43,585 bases of DNA from REEB76 sp049698775 (GTDB lineage Bacteria; Pseudomonadota; Gammaproteobacteria; Natronospirales; REEB76): assembly GCA_049698775.1 (NCBI GenBank), contig JBAVYM010000070.1:1-43585 (forward strand), read 5' to 3'. Both the position numbers and the translations under genes were made by a program. The notes under the pieces were generated by a model, which worked only from the letters and a program-made list of their open reading frames with translations, was not told where the DNA came from and did no database searches. Below, in pieces: positions 35,677-43,451 of the stretch; position 1 is the stretch's first letter; each line of letters starts with the position of its first letter.

Positions 35677-36210
35677 TTATTTCTTCTTGGCTTCTTTCAA
35701 GACCACGCGCTCATTGGCATACCGCACGCCCTTGCCCTTGTAGGGCTCCGGCGGCCGGAAGCCGCGGATATCGGCGGCCACCTGGCCCACCTTCTGGCGG
35801 TCCGTGCCCTTGATGATGATTTCGGTCTGGCTCGGGGTTTCGATGCTGATGCCGTCCGGCACCTGGTAATTCACCGGATGGGAAAAACCCAGCGTCAGAT
35901 TCAGCGTTTTGCCCTGCGCCTGGGCGCGATAACCCACGCCGACGAGTTCGAGTTTCTTCTGAAATCCCTGGGTCACGCCCTTGACCGCGTTGTTGAGCAG
36001 CGCGCGCGTGGTGCCCGCCGTTGCGTCCGCCTCGGGATGGGCTTCCTTCACGGCCACGTGCAGCACGCCCTTGTCGTTCACCACGCTCACGTGCGGATGC
36101 ACCACCAGCGTCAGGCTTGACTTCTGGCCCTTGATGGTCACGCTCGAGCCGGTGATGCTGGCTTCGACGCCCTTGGGCAGCGGAATCGGTTGTTTGGCGA
36201 CTCTGGACAT
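35677..36210 (-). CDS. rplF: 50S ribosomal protein L6
   Basis: Large-subunit protein near the factor-binding site. It has 177 residues in two similar halves and starts MSRVAKQPIPLPKGVEASI; the C-terminal half has RQKVGQVAADIRGFRPPEPY and KGKGVRYANERVVLKEAKKK. The length is identical to E. coli. It lies between rpsH and rplR with 15-20 nt gaps. Confidence 0.98.
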   Translation of the reverse strand: MSRVAKQPIPLPKGVEASITGSSVTIKGQKSSLTLVVHPHVSVVNDKGVLHVAVKEAHPEADATAGTTRALLNNAVKGVTQGFQKKLELVGVGYRAQAQGKTLNLTLGFSHPVNYQVPDGISIETPSQTEIIIKGTDRQKVGQVAADIRGFRPPEPYKGKGVRYANERVVLKEAKKK

Positions 36211-36230
36211 AGAGGTTCCTGAAAAATCCG

Positions 36231-36626
36231 TTACGACACGACGCAGATGACTTCGCCGCCCTGGCCCGCGGCGCGCGCGGCGCGGTCGCTCATCAGGCCC
36301 CGGGGCGTCGAAACGATGGCAATGCCGAGTCCGCCCAATACTTTCGGCAACTCGTCCTTGCGCTTGTACACGCGCAGACCCGGCCGGCTGATGCGGCGGA
36401 TGTGGTCAATCACGGGACGGCCCTGGTAATACTTGAGCGTCACCACCAATTCGGGTTTGCCGTCCGCCTCGCGTTTGGCAAAGTCCTCGATGTAGCCTTC
36501 GTCCTTCAGAACGCGCGCGATCTCGCATTTGATGTTGGAGGCGGGCATGCTCACAACTTCGCGGCCCACCAACTGGCCGTTGCGGATGCGGGTGAACATG
36601 TCGGCAATGGGATCAGTCATACTCAT
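36231..36626 (-). CDS. rpsH: 30S ribosomal protein S8
   Basis: Central-domain 16S rRNA binder and, in E. coli, translational repressor of the spc operon. The frame is open far upstream, but the ATG at 36624-36626 gives MSMTDPIADMFTRIRNGQ, the family N-terminus, and 131 residues. It ends with STPRGLMSDRAARAAGQGGE before VICVVS. Its known E. coli repressor site is near the rplX-rplE junction; I did not recognise a copy of it here. Confidence 0.98.
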   Translation of the reverse strand: MSMTDPIADMFTRIRNGQLVGREVVSMPASNIKCEIARVLKDEGYIEDFAKREADGKPELVVTLKYYQGRPVIDHIRRISRPGLRVYKRKDELPKVLGGLGIAIVSTPRGLMSDRAARAAGQGGEVICVVS

Positions 36627-36651
36627 AGTAGCGATATCCCTCGATGAATCC

Positions 36652-36957
36652 TTACCAACTGGCCTTGTGCAGGCCGGGCACGTCGCCGCGCATGGCGGCC
36701 TCGCGCAGTTTGCTGCGACCCAGACCGAATTTGCGATAGTTGCCGCGCGAGCGGCCGGTAAGCGCGCAGCGATTGCGCTGCCGCGCAGGGCTGGAATCAC
36801 GCGGCAGCTTGGTGAGCTTGGTGACCGCGGCGTGGCGTTCTTCATCGCCTGTTTCCAGGTCACGGATCACGCGTTTCAATTCCGCACGCTGCTTGGCATA
36901 GCGCTTCACCAACTGCGCGCGTTTCAATTCACGGTTCACCATGGAAGTCTTGGCCAT
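36652..36957 (-). CDS. rpsN: 30S ribosomal protein S14, long zinc-free form
   Basis: At 101 residues this is the proteobacterial long S14, lacking the CxxC pairs of the short zinc form. It has MAKTSMVNRELKRAQLVKRY, DSSPARQRNRCALTGRSRG and the C-terminus REAAMRGDVPGLHKASW. It lies between rplE and rpsH. Confidence 0.98.
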   Translation of the reverse strand: MAKTSMVNRELKRAQLVKRYAKQRAELKRVIRDLETGDEERHAAVTKLTKLPRDSSPARQRNRCALTGRSRGNYRKFGLGRSKLREAAMRGDVPGLHKASW

Positions 36958-36968
36958 ATATCGGTCCT

Positions 36969-37508
36969 TTAGTTGCGGAACGGGAAGTGGAACGCTTCGA
37001 GCAGCGCCCGGGCTTCGGCGTCGGTCTTGGCATTGGTAGTGATGGTGATGTCCATGCCACGCAGGGCGTCAATCTGGTCGTACTCGATTTCCGGGAAGAT
37101 GATCTGTTCCTTCACGCCCATGCTGAAGTTGCCGCGGCCGTCGAAGGAGCGCCCGCTCACACCGCGGAAATCGCGCACCCGCGGCAGCGCAATACTGATC
37201 AGGCGGTCCAGGAACTCGTACATCTGCGCGCGGCGCAACGTCACCTTGCAGCCCACGGGATAATCCTCGCGGATCTTGAAGGTGGCGATGGCTTTCTTGG
37301 CCTTGGTGACCACCGGTTTCTGTCCGGCGATCCGGGTCATGTCCTTGACCGCGTTTTCCATGATCTTCTTGTCCGCGGTGGCCTCGCCCACGCCCATGTT
37401 GAGCGTGATCTTGGTCAAGTGCGGAACCTGCATGGGGTTCTTGTAGCTGAACCGCTTGGTGAGTTCGGGCACCACGGTTTCGCGATAATAGTGTTGCAAT
37501 CTTGCCAT
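36969..37508 (-). CDS. rplE: 50S ribosomal protein L5
   Basis: 5S rRNA-binding protein of the central protuberance that touches P-site tRNA. The chosen ATG (37506-37508) has GAGG 5 nt upstream and gives MARLQHYYRETVVPEL and 179 residues, as in E. coli; the open frame further upstream runs into rplX and is not used. It contains PHLTKITLNMGVGEA, GRGNFSMGVKEQIIFPEI and the C-terminus ALLEAFHFPFRN. Confidence 0.98.
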   Translation of the reverse strand: MARLQHYYRETVVPELTKRFSYKNPMQVPHLTKITLNMGVGEATADKKIMENAVKDMTRIAGQKPVVTKAKKAIATFKIREDYPVGCKVTLRRAQMYEFLDRLISIALPRVRDFRGVSGRSFDGRGNFSMGVKEQIIFPEIEYDQIDALRGMDITITTNAKTDAEARALLEAFHFPFRN

Positions 37509-37515
37509 ATGCGCC

Positions 37516-37833
37516 TCAGACATCAACCACTTCTTTGTTGGAACGGAAGATGCGCACCTTGCGACCATCCTCCAGCGTGTGAAATCCTGCGCGGTCGCCC
37601 TTTTTGGTGACCGGATTGAACAGCATCACTTTCGAGACATGGATCGGCATCTCCTTCTCGATGATGCCGCCGGTCACACCCGCGTTCGGATTCGGGCGCG
37701 TGTGCCGCTTCGCCATGTTCAGGTTCTCGACGAGCACGCGATCGTTCTCCAGCACCTTGAGAATGGCGCCGCGCCGGCCCTTGTCCTTGCCGGTAATCAC
37801 TACCACCTCGTCGCCCTTCTTGATTTTGCTCAT
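37516..37833 (-). CDS. rplX: 50S ribosomal protein L24
   Basis: Early assembly protein near the exit tunnel. Its 105 residues carry a KOW motif (KKGDEVVVITGKDKGRRGAI) and NMAKRHTRPNPNAGVTGGII. It ends RSNKEVVDV 7 nt before the rplE start, so the two genes are closely coupled. Confidence 0.98.
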   Translation of the reverse strand: MSKIKKGDEVVVITGKDKGRRGAILKVLENDRVLVENLNMAKRHTRPNPNAGVTGGIIEKEMPIHVSKVMLFNPVTKKGDRAGFHTLEDGRKVRIFRSNKEVVDV

Positions 37834-37852
37834 GTTAGTTTGCTCCCGACGC

Positions 37853-38221
37853 TCACAGGACTTCCGGCGCCAGTGAAATGATGCGCATGAAGCGCTCGGT
37901 GCGCAGTTCGCGCGTCACCGGCCCGAAGATGCGTGTGCCGATCGGTTCAAGTTTGTTGTTGAGCAGCACTGCGGCGTTGGAATCGAAGCGGATGATGGAG
38001 CCGTCCGGACGGCGCACGCCGCTGCGGGTGCGCACCACCACCGCGTCATACACCTCACCCTTCTTGACCTTGCCGCGCGGAATCGCGTCGCCGATACTCA
38101 CCTTGATGACATCGCCGATGCGCGCATAGCGGCGCTTGGAGCCGCCCAGCACCTTGATACATTTCAGGCTGCGCGCGCCGCTGTTGTCGGCGGCATCGAG
38201 CACGGTTCGCATCTGGATCAT
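37853..38221 (-). CDS. rplN: 50S ribosomal protein L14
   Basis: Large-subunit protein forming bridges to the 30S subunit. Its 122 residues start MIQMRTVLDAADNSGARSLK and end MRIISLAPEVL, with SNAAVLLNNKLEPIGTRIFG in the middle. It opens the spc-type gene group; a 19-nt gap separates it from rpsQ, so no separate promoter is obvious. Confidence 0.98.
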   Translation of the reverse strand: MIQMRTVLDAADNSGARSLKCIKVLGGSKRRYARIGDVIKVSIGDAIPRGKVKKGEVYDAVVVRTRSGVRRPDGSIIRFDSNAAVLLNNKLEPIGTRIFGPVTRELRTERFMRIISLAPEVL

Positions 38222-38240
38222 GACTGCACTTCCACTCGCT

Positions 38241-38537
38241 TCATTCAGCCGCGGGCTTGGGCGCCGCGCGGCCGACGATTTCCACCAGCATCCAGGCCTT
38301 GTGCCTGGAGAGCGGGCGGCATTGGGTAATCACCACCGTGTCGCCTTCCTCGCAGGCATTCTGTTCGTCATGCGCCATGATCTTGCTCTTGCGGCGCATG
38401 ATCTTGCCGTAGGTCGGATGCGTGACGGAACGCTCCACCATCACGGTGATGGTCTTGTTCATTTTGCGGCTCACCACCTTGCCGGTCAGGGTGCGCGCGG
38501 CTTTGATGTGTGTGGCCTGTTCGATCGGCTGATTCAT
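38241..38537 (-). CDS. rpsQ: 30S ribosomal protein S17
   Basis: Small-subunit 16S rRNA binder with an OB fold. It has 98 residues: about 8 more at each end than in E. coli (MNQPIEQATHIKAA before RTLTGKVVS; GRAAPKPAAE at the end). The core has KTITVMVERSVTHPTYGKIM and CRPLSRHKAWMLVEIV. Its ATG overlaps the rpmC stop as ATGA. Confidence 0.98.
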   Translation of the reverse strand: MNQPIEQATHIKAARTLTGKVVSRKMNKTITVMVERSVTHPTYGKIMRRKSKIMAHDEQNACEEGDTVVITQCRPLSRHKAWMLVEIVGRAAPKPAAE

Positions 38538-38734
38538 TTGGTGTCTGCCTTTGCGCGCTCCACGAGCACGGTTTTGGCGCGCGCGATGTTCTTGCGCACG
38601 TTGCGTATCTGGTGGCCGCGCGGCATCTGTCCGGACGCCTGCTGCATCGCCAGGTTGAACTGTTCCTTGCGCAAGGCCAGGAGTTCGTCTTTGAGTTCCT
38701 TGCTGCTCTTTGCGCGCAATTCTTTCGCGTCCAT
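38534..38734 (-). CDS. rpmC: 50S ribosomal protein L29
   Basis: Small helical protein near the tunnel exit. I take the ATG at 38732-38734 (MDAKELRAKSSKELKDELL, 66 residues), which shares one base with the rplP stop; a GTG one codon upstream is also possible. The central EQFNLAMQQASGQMPRGHQI is the L29 signature region. Confidence 0.97.
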   Translation of the reverse strand: MDAKELRAKSSKELKDELLALRKEQFNLAMQQASGQMPRGHQIRNVRKNIARAKTVLVERAKADTK

Positions 38735-39147
38735 CACATCACCTGCCGGCTGACAAATGTGGTCGTCACCGAGATTTTCGCCGACGCCAGGCGAAACGCC
38801 TCGCGCGCGATGTCCTCGGTCACACCTTCCATCTCATACAGCATCGTGCCGGGTTGCACTTTGGCGACCCAGTACTCGACGTTGCCCTTACCCTTGCCCA
38901 TGCGCACTTCCAACGGCTTCTTGGTCACCGGCACGTCCGGAAACACCCGGATCCAGATTTTGCCACCGCGCTTGACGAAGTGCGTCATGGCGCGGCGTGC
39001 CGCTTCGATTTCGCGCGCCGTGAGCCGGCCGCGGTCGGTGGCCTTCAAACCGTATTCACCAAACGCCACACTGTTGCCCGATTGGGCCAGGCCGCGGTTG
39101 CGGCCCTTGTGCTGTTTGCGGAACTTGGTGCGCTTAGGCTGCAACAT
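38734..39147 (-). CDS. rplP: 50S ribosomal protein L16
   Basis: Large-subunit protein beside the A-site tRNA. It has 137 residues starting MLQPKRTKFRKQHKGRNRGL, with VKRGGKIWIRVFPDVPVTKK and GKGNVEYWVAKVQPGTMLYE. It overlaps rpsC upstream by 14 nt and rpmC downstream by one base. Confidence 0.98.
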   Translation of the reverse strand: MLQPKRTKFRKQHKGRNRGLAQSGNSVAFGEYGLKATDRGRLTAREIEAARRAMTHFVKRGGKIWIRVFPDVPVTKKPLEVRMGKGKGNVEYWVAKVQPGTMLYEMEGVTEDIAREAFRLASAKISVTTTFVSRQVM

Positions 39148-39841
39148 CGGCCTTCACTCCGGCTTTGCCCTTGTCGGCGGCGCTCTCGCGGCCGATGCTG
39201 ATTTCACTCGCGTCCAGGATCTCGCCCTTGAAGATCCACACCTTGACGCCGATCACCCCGTAGGTGGTCTTGGCCTCGGCGGTGCCGTAATCAATGTCTG
39301 CGCGCAGGGTGTGCAGCGGCACGCGGCCCTCGCGGTACCACTCGCTGCGCGCGATTTCCGAACCGTTCAGACGGCCCGAGACGCGCACCTTGATGCCCAA
39401 CGCACCCAGACGCATGGTGTTCTGCACTGCGCGCTTCATGGCACGGCGGAACATGATGCGGCGCTCCAATTGCTGCGCGATGCCCTCGGCCACAAGGTAA
39501 GCGTCCAGTTCCGGTTTCCTGATTTCCTCGATGGCCACGTCCACGTCTATGCCCGGCATCATCCTGACGAGCTGGGCACGCAACGCGTCAATGTCCTCGC
39601 CTTTCTTGCCGATCACCACGCCCGGCCGCGCCGTGTGTATGGTGATGTGACATTTCTTCGACGGTCGCTTGATCTCGATGCGGCTCACAGAGGCCTGCGC
39701 AAGTTTCCGCTTCAGGAAATCGCGCACCTTGAGGTCGGATAGCAGGTTCTCCGCATACGCGCCCTTGCTCGCGAACCATTTGGAGTTCCAGTCCGACGCG
39801 ATGCCAAGACGGAAACCAATCGGATTGACTTTCTGACCCAT
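39134..39841 (-). CDS. rpsC: 30S ribosomal protein S3
   Basis: Part of the mRNA entry tunnel and helicase centre of the 30S subunit. It has 235 residues starting MGQKVNPIGFRLGIASDWNS, a KH domain (TARPGVVIGKKGEDIDALRA) and a C-domain (IKVRVSGRLNGSEIARSEWY, TTYGVIGVKVWIFKGEI). It ends in an Ala/Lys tail and overlaps rplP. Confidence 0.98.
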   Translation of the reverse strand: MGQKVNPIGFRLGIASDWNSKWFASKGAYAENLLSDLKVRDFLKRKLAQASVSRIEIKRPSKKCHITIHTARPGVVIGKKGEDIDALRAQLVRMMPGIDVDVAIEEIRKPELDAYLVAEGIAQQLERRIMFRRAMKRAVQNTMRLGALGIKVRVSGRLNGSEIARSEWYREGRVPLHTLRADIDYGTAEAKTTYGVIGVKVWIFKGEILDASEISIGRESAADKGKAGVKADVAA

Positions 39842-39850
39842 GCTTCGTCC

Positions 39851-40183
39851 TTACTCGTCGGCCACGGTGAGGGTGATGTGACTGGTGCGTTTCAGAATGC
39901 GCGCGCCGCGCCCCTTGGCGCGGGGCCGCATGCGTTTCATGCGCGGACCGTCGTCCACGCAGATGCGTGCCACCTTGAGCTCGTCAATGTCCGCGCCGTT
40001 GTTGTGCTCGGCGTTGGCGATGGCGGACTCCAGTACCTTCTTGAGCAACTGTGCGGCACGCCGCGGGCTGAACTCCAGAATCTGGAGCGCCTGGCCCACC
40101 TGCTTGCCACGAATCTGATCCGCCACCAGCCGCGCCTTGTAAGGCGTGACGCGCGCGAATTTGTGGGTTGCGGCTACCTGCAT
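39851..40183 (-). CDS. rplV: 50S ribosomal protein L22
   Basis: Large-subunit protein whose long hairpin lines the exit tunnel (macrolide-relevant). It has 110 residues, as in E. coli. It contains YKARLVADQIRGKQVGQAL, ESAIANAEHNNGADIDELKV and the hairpin GPRMKRMRPRAKGRGARIL. Confidence 0.98.
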   Translation of the reverse strand: MQVAATHKFARVTPYKARLVADQIRGKQVGQALQILEFSPRRAAQLLKKVLESAIANAEHNNGADIDELKVARICVDDGPRMKRMRPRAKGRGARILKRTSHITLTVADE

Positions 40184-40194
40184 GGCTTCAATCC

Positions 40195-40488
40195 TCAGGT
40201 CTTGGCTTCGGTGGTTTCAGCGGCGACCCTGCGCTCGCCGTGGCCCTTGAAAATGCGGGTGGCCGCGAACTCGCCCAACTTGTGGCCGACCATGTTCTCG
40301 CTCACCAGCACCGGCACATGCTGATGGCCGTTGTGCACCGCCATCGTCAGGCCCACCATTTCCGGCGTGATCATGGAGCGCCGCGACCAGGTCTTGATCG
40401 GACGCCGGTTGTTGCTCGCCACCGCCGCTTCGACCTTCTTGGCCAAATGCGGATCAATGAACGGACCTTTGCGAATCGAACGTGGCAC
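40195..40488 (-). CDS. rpsS: 30S ribosomal protein S19
   Basis: Head protein of the small subunit. It has 97 residues starting at a GTG (40486-40488) with GAGG 8 nt upstream. It reads MPRSIRKGPFIDPHLAKKVE, then NGHQHVPVLVSENMVGHKLG and EFAATRIFKGHGERR. An unusually AT-rich direct repeat lies between it and rplB. Confidence 0.98.
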   Translation of the reverse strand: MPRSIRKGPFIDPHLAKKVEAAVASNNRRPIKTWSRRSMITPEMVGLTMAVHNGHQHVPVLVSENMVGHKLGEFAATRIFKGHGERRVAAETTEAKT

Positions 40489-40500
40489 GTCTATAACCTC

Positions 40501-40540
40501 TAAATATAATTCTCAATTTTTAAATATATTTCTCAACTTT
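40501..40540. repeat. AT-rich 20-bp direct repeat between rpsS and rplB
   Basis: Two adjacent 20-bp units (TAAATATAATTCTCAATTTT and TAAATATATTTCTCAACTTT) agree at 18 positions. They stand out in an otherwise GC-rich operon. The 65-nt spacer contains no gene. It may be a neutral duplication, or an A/U-rich leader that helps initiation of rpsS. Confidence 0.85.
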
Positions 40541-40553
40541 CAAATTCATACAA

Positions 40554-41384
40554 TCACTTGGCCTTGCGGCGCCGCACGATCATGTTGTCAGTGCGCTTGT
40601 TCGCGCGCGTCTTGTAACCCTTGGTGGGCTGGCCCCAGGGCGATACCGGGTGCGGGTTGCCCTGTCCGGACTTACCCTCGCCACCGCCGTGCGGATGGTC
40701 AATGGGATTCATGGCCACGCCGCGCACTGTCGGGCGGATGCCCAACCAGCGCCGCGCCCCGGCCTTGCCGTACTGACGCAGGTTGTGTTCGTCGTTGCCG
40801 ACCTCGCCGATGGTGGCACGGCAATCAATGTGAACCTTGCGCATTTCGCCGGAGCGCAGCCGCACAGTGGCGTAGGCGCCTTCGCGCGCTACCACCTGCA
40901 CCGAGGCGCCGGCGCTGCGCGCCAACTGCGCGCCTTTGCCCGGTTGCAGTTCCACGCAGTGCACCTGGGTGCCGACCGGAATATTCCGTAACGGGAGTGC
41001 GTTGCCGGTCTTAATGGGCGCGTGACTGCCGGACATGATTTCCTGGTCCTTGGCCACGCCCTTGGGCGCGATGATATAGCGGCGCTCGCCGTCCTTGTAC
41101 AGCACCAGCGCCAGGTGCGCGGTGCGGTTCGGGTCATATTCAACGCGCTCCACGCGGCCGGCGATGCCGTCCTTGTCGCGCTTGAAATCAATCAGGCGGT
41201 AATGCTGTTTGTGGCCGCCGCCCTGGTGGCGCATGGTCAGACGGCCGGCGTTGTTGCGCCCGCCGCGCCGGTTCTTGCGCTCCAGCAAGGCCGTGTGCGG
41301 TTCGCCCTTGTGCAAACCGGGCGTGGTCACGCTCACCACGGCGCGGCGGCCGGGGGAGGTGGGTTTGGCTTTTTTCACTGGCAT
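40554..41384 (-). CDS. rplB: 50S ribosomal protein L2
   Basis: Primary 23S rRNA binder needed for peptidyl transfer and subunit joining. The ATG at 41382-41384 gives MPVKKAKPTSPGRRAVVSV and 276 residues (E. coli 273); the longer upstream frame overlaps rplW and is rejected. The conserved GVAMNPIDHPHGGGEGKSGQ near the C-terminus contains the catalytically important His. Confidence 0.98.
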   Translation of the reverse strand: MPVKKAKPTSPGRRAVVSVTTPGLHKGEPHTALLERKNRRGGRNNAGRLTMRHQGGGHKQHYRLIDFKRDKDGIAGRVERVEYDPNRTAHLALVLYKDGERRYIIAPKGVAKDQEIMSGSHAPIKTGNALPLRNIPVGTQVHCVELQPGKGAQLARSAGASVQVVAREGAYATVRLRSGEMRKVHIDCRATIGEVGNDEHNLRQYGKAGARRWLGIRPTVRGVAMNPIDHPHGGGEGKSGQGNPHPVSPWGQPTKGYKTRANKRTDNMIVRRRKAK

Positions 41385-41409
41385 GTCACGGTCTCCGGAT
41401 GAGCGGCGT

Positions 41410-41715
41410 TCAAGCCTTCTCACCCATGAAGTTGATGGAGTTGCCCGGCGCCAGGCGCACATAGGCTTTCTTCCAGTCGCTGCGCACGCCGGCGCGCTGA
41501 CCGAAGCGTTTGTGCTTGCCGCGTACGTTCACGATCTGCACGTCTTCGACTTTCACTTCAAACAGCTTTTCCACAGCGCGGCGCACCAGATCCTTGTCGG
41601 CGCCACGGCGCACGCGGAACACCACCTGGTTGTGGGCCTCGCTCACTTGCGTCGCCTTTTCCGACACGTGCGGACCAAGCAGCACGTGCATGAGTTTTTC
41701 CTGTTTCAGCTTCAT
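41410..41715 (-). CDS. rplW: 50S ribosomal protein L23
   Basis: Tunnel-exit protein that docks trigger factor and SRP. The ATG at 41713-41715 overlaps the rplD stop as ATGA and gives MKLKQEKLMHVLLGPHVSEK and 101 residues, the family size. It ends in VRLAPGNSINFMGEKA. A much longer open frame upstream lies inside rplD and is not real. Confidence 0.97.
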   Translation of the reverse strand: MKLKQEKLMHVLLGPHVSEKATQVSEAHNQVVFRVRRGADKDLVRRAVEKLFEVKVEDVQIVNVRGKHKRFGQRAGVRSDWKKAYVRLAPGNSINFMGEKA

Positions 41716-42326
41716 GCCAGCCACTCCTCGAGACGGCGGATGGACGGCACGGTCATCACTATCTTTTCGTAACCCACCAGGCTCACGGGATCGAGGCCGG
41801 TCACGTCGCGCACTTCCACGTTCGGTAGATTGCGCGAGGCCAAGTACAGTTTTTCGTCCACCTGCTCGGTAACGATCAACACGTTGTCGTTCAGGCCGAG
41901 TTCCTTGAGCTTGCCCAGCAGCTGTTTGGTCTTGGGCGCCTCGACGGCGAATTCCGGCAGCAGCACCAAGCGCTTCTGACGGATCAGTTCCGAAACGATG
42001 GCGCGCATGGCGCCCTGGTACATCTTGCGGTTGACCTTCTGGCTGAAGTCGCGCGGCACCGCCGCAAAGGTCTTGCCGCCACCGCGCCACAACGGGCTGC
42101 GGATCGAGCCGGCACGCGACTGGCCGGAACCTTTCTGGGGCCGGGGTTTGCGCCCACCACCGCGCACCATGGCGCGGGTCTTCTGGGCCTTGGTGCCAGC
42201 ACGGCCGCCCGCGAGATAGGCGCTGACCACCTGATGCACCAGCGCTTCGTTGAATTCGCGCCCGAAGGTCGCGTCCGACAAGGTGATGGACTTGCCGCCC
42301 TGGTTGCTATGCAGTTGCAATTCCAT
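41712..42326 (-). CDS. rplD: 50S ribosomal protein L4
   Basis: Tunnel-lining protein; in E. coli it also represses the S10 operon. The start at ATG 42324-42326 gives MELQLHSNQGGKSITLSDAT and 204 residues. The extended tunnel loop reads RGGGRKPRPQKGSGQSRAGS followed by RSPLWRGGGKTFA. It lies 10 nt after rplC and overlaps rplW. Confidence 0.98.
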   Translation of the reverse strand: MELQLHSNQGGKSITLSDATFGREFNEALVHQVVSAYLAGGRAGTKAQKTRAMVRGGGRKPRPQKGSGQSRAGSIRSPLWRGGGKTFAAVPRDFSQKVNRKMYQGAMRAIVSELIRQKRLVLLPEFAVEAPKTKQLLGKLKELGLNDNVLIVTEQVDEKLYLASRNLPNVEVRDVTGLDPVSLVGYEKIVMTVPSIRRLEEWLA

Positions 42327-42336
42327 TCGACCCTCC

Positions 42337-42975
42337 TCAACCACGCGCCGCGGGCCGGACGATGACGTTGCCGCCCTCGGAACCGGGCACAGCACCCTTC
42401 ACCAGCAACAGATTCTTTTCGGCATCCACGCGCACCACCTCCAGATAGAGCGCGGTGCGACGTTTGTTGCCGAGATGGCCCGACATCTTCTTGCCGGGGA
42501 ACACACGGCCCGGCGTCTGGCGCTGGCCGATGGAACCCGGTGCGCGATGCGACAGCGAGTTGCCATGGGTGGCGTCACCCATGGTGAAATGGTGGCGCTT
42601 GACGGTGCCCTGGAAGCCCTTGCCGATGCTGGTGCCGGTCACCGAAACCTTCTGGCCGGGCTTGAAGATATCCACCTTGATTTCGGCGCCGGGTTTCAGG
42701 TCCGCGCCTTCATCGCTGCTGAGGCGGAATTCGCCCGACAGGCGCCCGGCGCCGGTGCCGGCCTTGGCATAGTGGCCGGCCAGCGCCTTGGTGACGCGGC
42801 TGGCGCGACGGGTGCCGGTAGTGACTTGCACCGCGCGGTAGCCGTCGGTGTCCGCGGACTTCACCTGGGTGATGCGGTTGGGTTCGACTTCAATGACGGT
42901 CACGGGCACGGACACGCCGTCTTCAGAGAAAACGCGGGTCATGCCGCATTTGCGACCGATTACGCCGATACTCAT
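42337..42975 (-). CDS. rplC: 50S ribosomal protein L3
   Basis: Early assembly protein near the peptidyl transferase centre. It has 212 residues: MSIGVIGRKCGMTRVFSEDG, then KGFQGTVKRHHFTMGDATHG and SIGQRQTPGRVFPGKKMSGH (the site of Gln methylation in E. coli is in this region). The gap to rpsJ upstream is unusually long and holds a stable hairpin. Confidence 0.98.
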   Translation of the reverse strand: MSIGVIGRKCGMTRVFSEDGVSVPVTVIEVEPNRITQVKSADTDGYRAVQVTTGTRRASRVTKALAGHYAKAGTGAGRLSGEFRLSSDEGADLKPGAEIKVDIFKPGQKVSVTGTSIGKGFQGTVKRHHFTMGDATHGNSLSHRAPGSIGQRQTPGRVFPGKKMSGHLGNKRRTALYLEVVRVDAEKNLLLVKGAVPGSEGGNVIVRPAARG

Positions 42976-43134
42976 CTTCTAGTCCTCGTAAGCGCCCTGA
43001 CTGCGATTGGCCGGGGCGGCCTTGAAATCACGCGCGGCCCGGTGAGGAATCCCCACCGGGCCGCAGAGAGCCGGGGATTATACCAGCCCGTCAGGCCGCT
43101 GCAACAGCGCTTTAAGGGGGATGGCTCCGGGCTG
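42976..43134 (-). promoter_or_regulatory. rpsJ-rplC spacer with an 11-bp hairpin
   Basis: This gap is 159 nt, long for two genes that are normally close. It holds GCGGCCCGGTG and CACCGGGCCGC (43034-43044 and 43054-43064), a perfect GC-rich stem with a 9-nt loop. No T-run follows on the minus strand, so an attenuator, mRNA-stability element or protein-binding leader is more likely than a full terminator. Confidence 0.55.
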
Positions 43135-43446
43135 TCAGTTTAATTTAATCTGCACGTCCACGCCGGCCGGCAGGTCAAGTTTCATCAGGGCATCCACGGT
43201 CTTGTCCGTGGGGTCCACGATGTCCATGAGACGTTTGTGGGTGCGGATTTCGTACTGGTCACGGGCGTCTTTGTCCACATGCGGAGAGACCAGAATAGTG
43301 AAGCGCTCCATTTTCACCGGCAGGGGGATCGGACCCTTGACCTGCGCGCCGGTGCGTTTGGCGGTTTCCACGATTTCCTTGGCCGACTTGTCTATGAGCC
43401 GGTGATCGAAGGCCTTGAGCCGGATGCGGATGGTCTGGGTTGCCAT
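43135..43446 (-). CDS. rpsJ: 30S ribosomal protein S10
   Basis: Small-subunit head protein, also the transcription antitermination factor NusE. It has 103 residues: MATQTIRIRLKAFDHRLIDK, the GAQVKGPIPLPVKMERFTIL loop and the TVDALMKLDLPAGVDVQIKL end. The start is 5 nt after the tuf stop; GGAG at the end of tuf lies 8 nt before the ATG. Confidence 0.98.
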   Translation of the reverse strand: MATQTIRIRLKAFDHRLIDKSAKEIVETAKRTGAQVKGPIPLPVKMERFTILVSPHVDKDARDQYEIRTHKRLMDIVDPTDKTVDALMKLDLPAGVDVQIKLN

Positions 43447-43451
43447 AGTGA

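Noticed and set aside
38510..39742. Plus-strand open frame opposite rpmC, rplP and rpsC
   Set aside because: It spans several certain ribosomal genes on the other strand and shows His/Ala/Arg-rich composition typical of a shadow frame.
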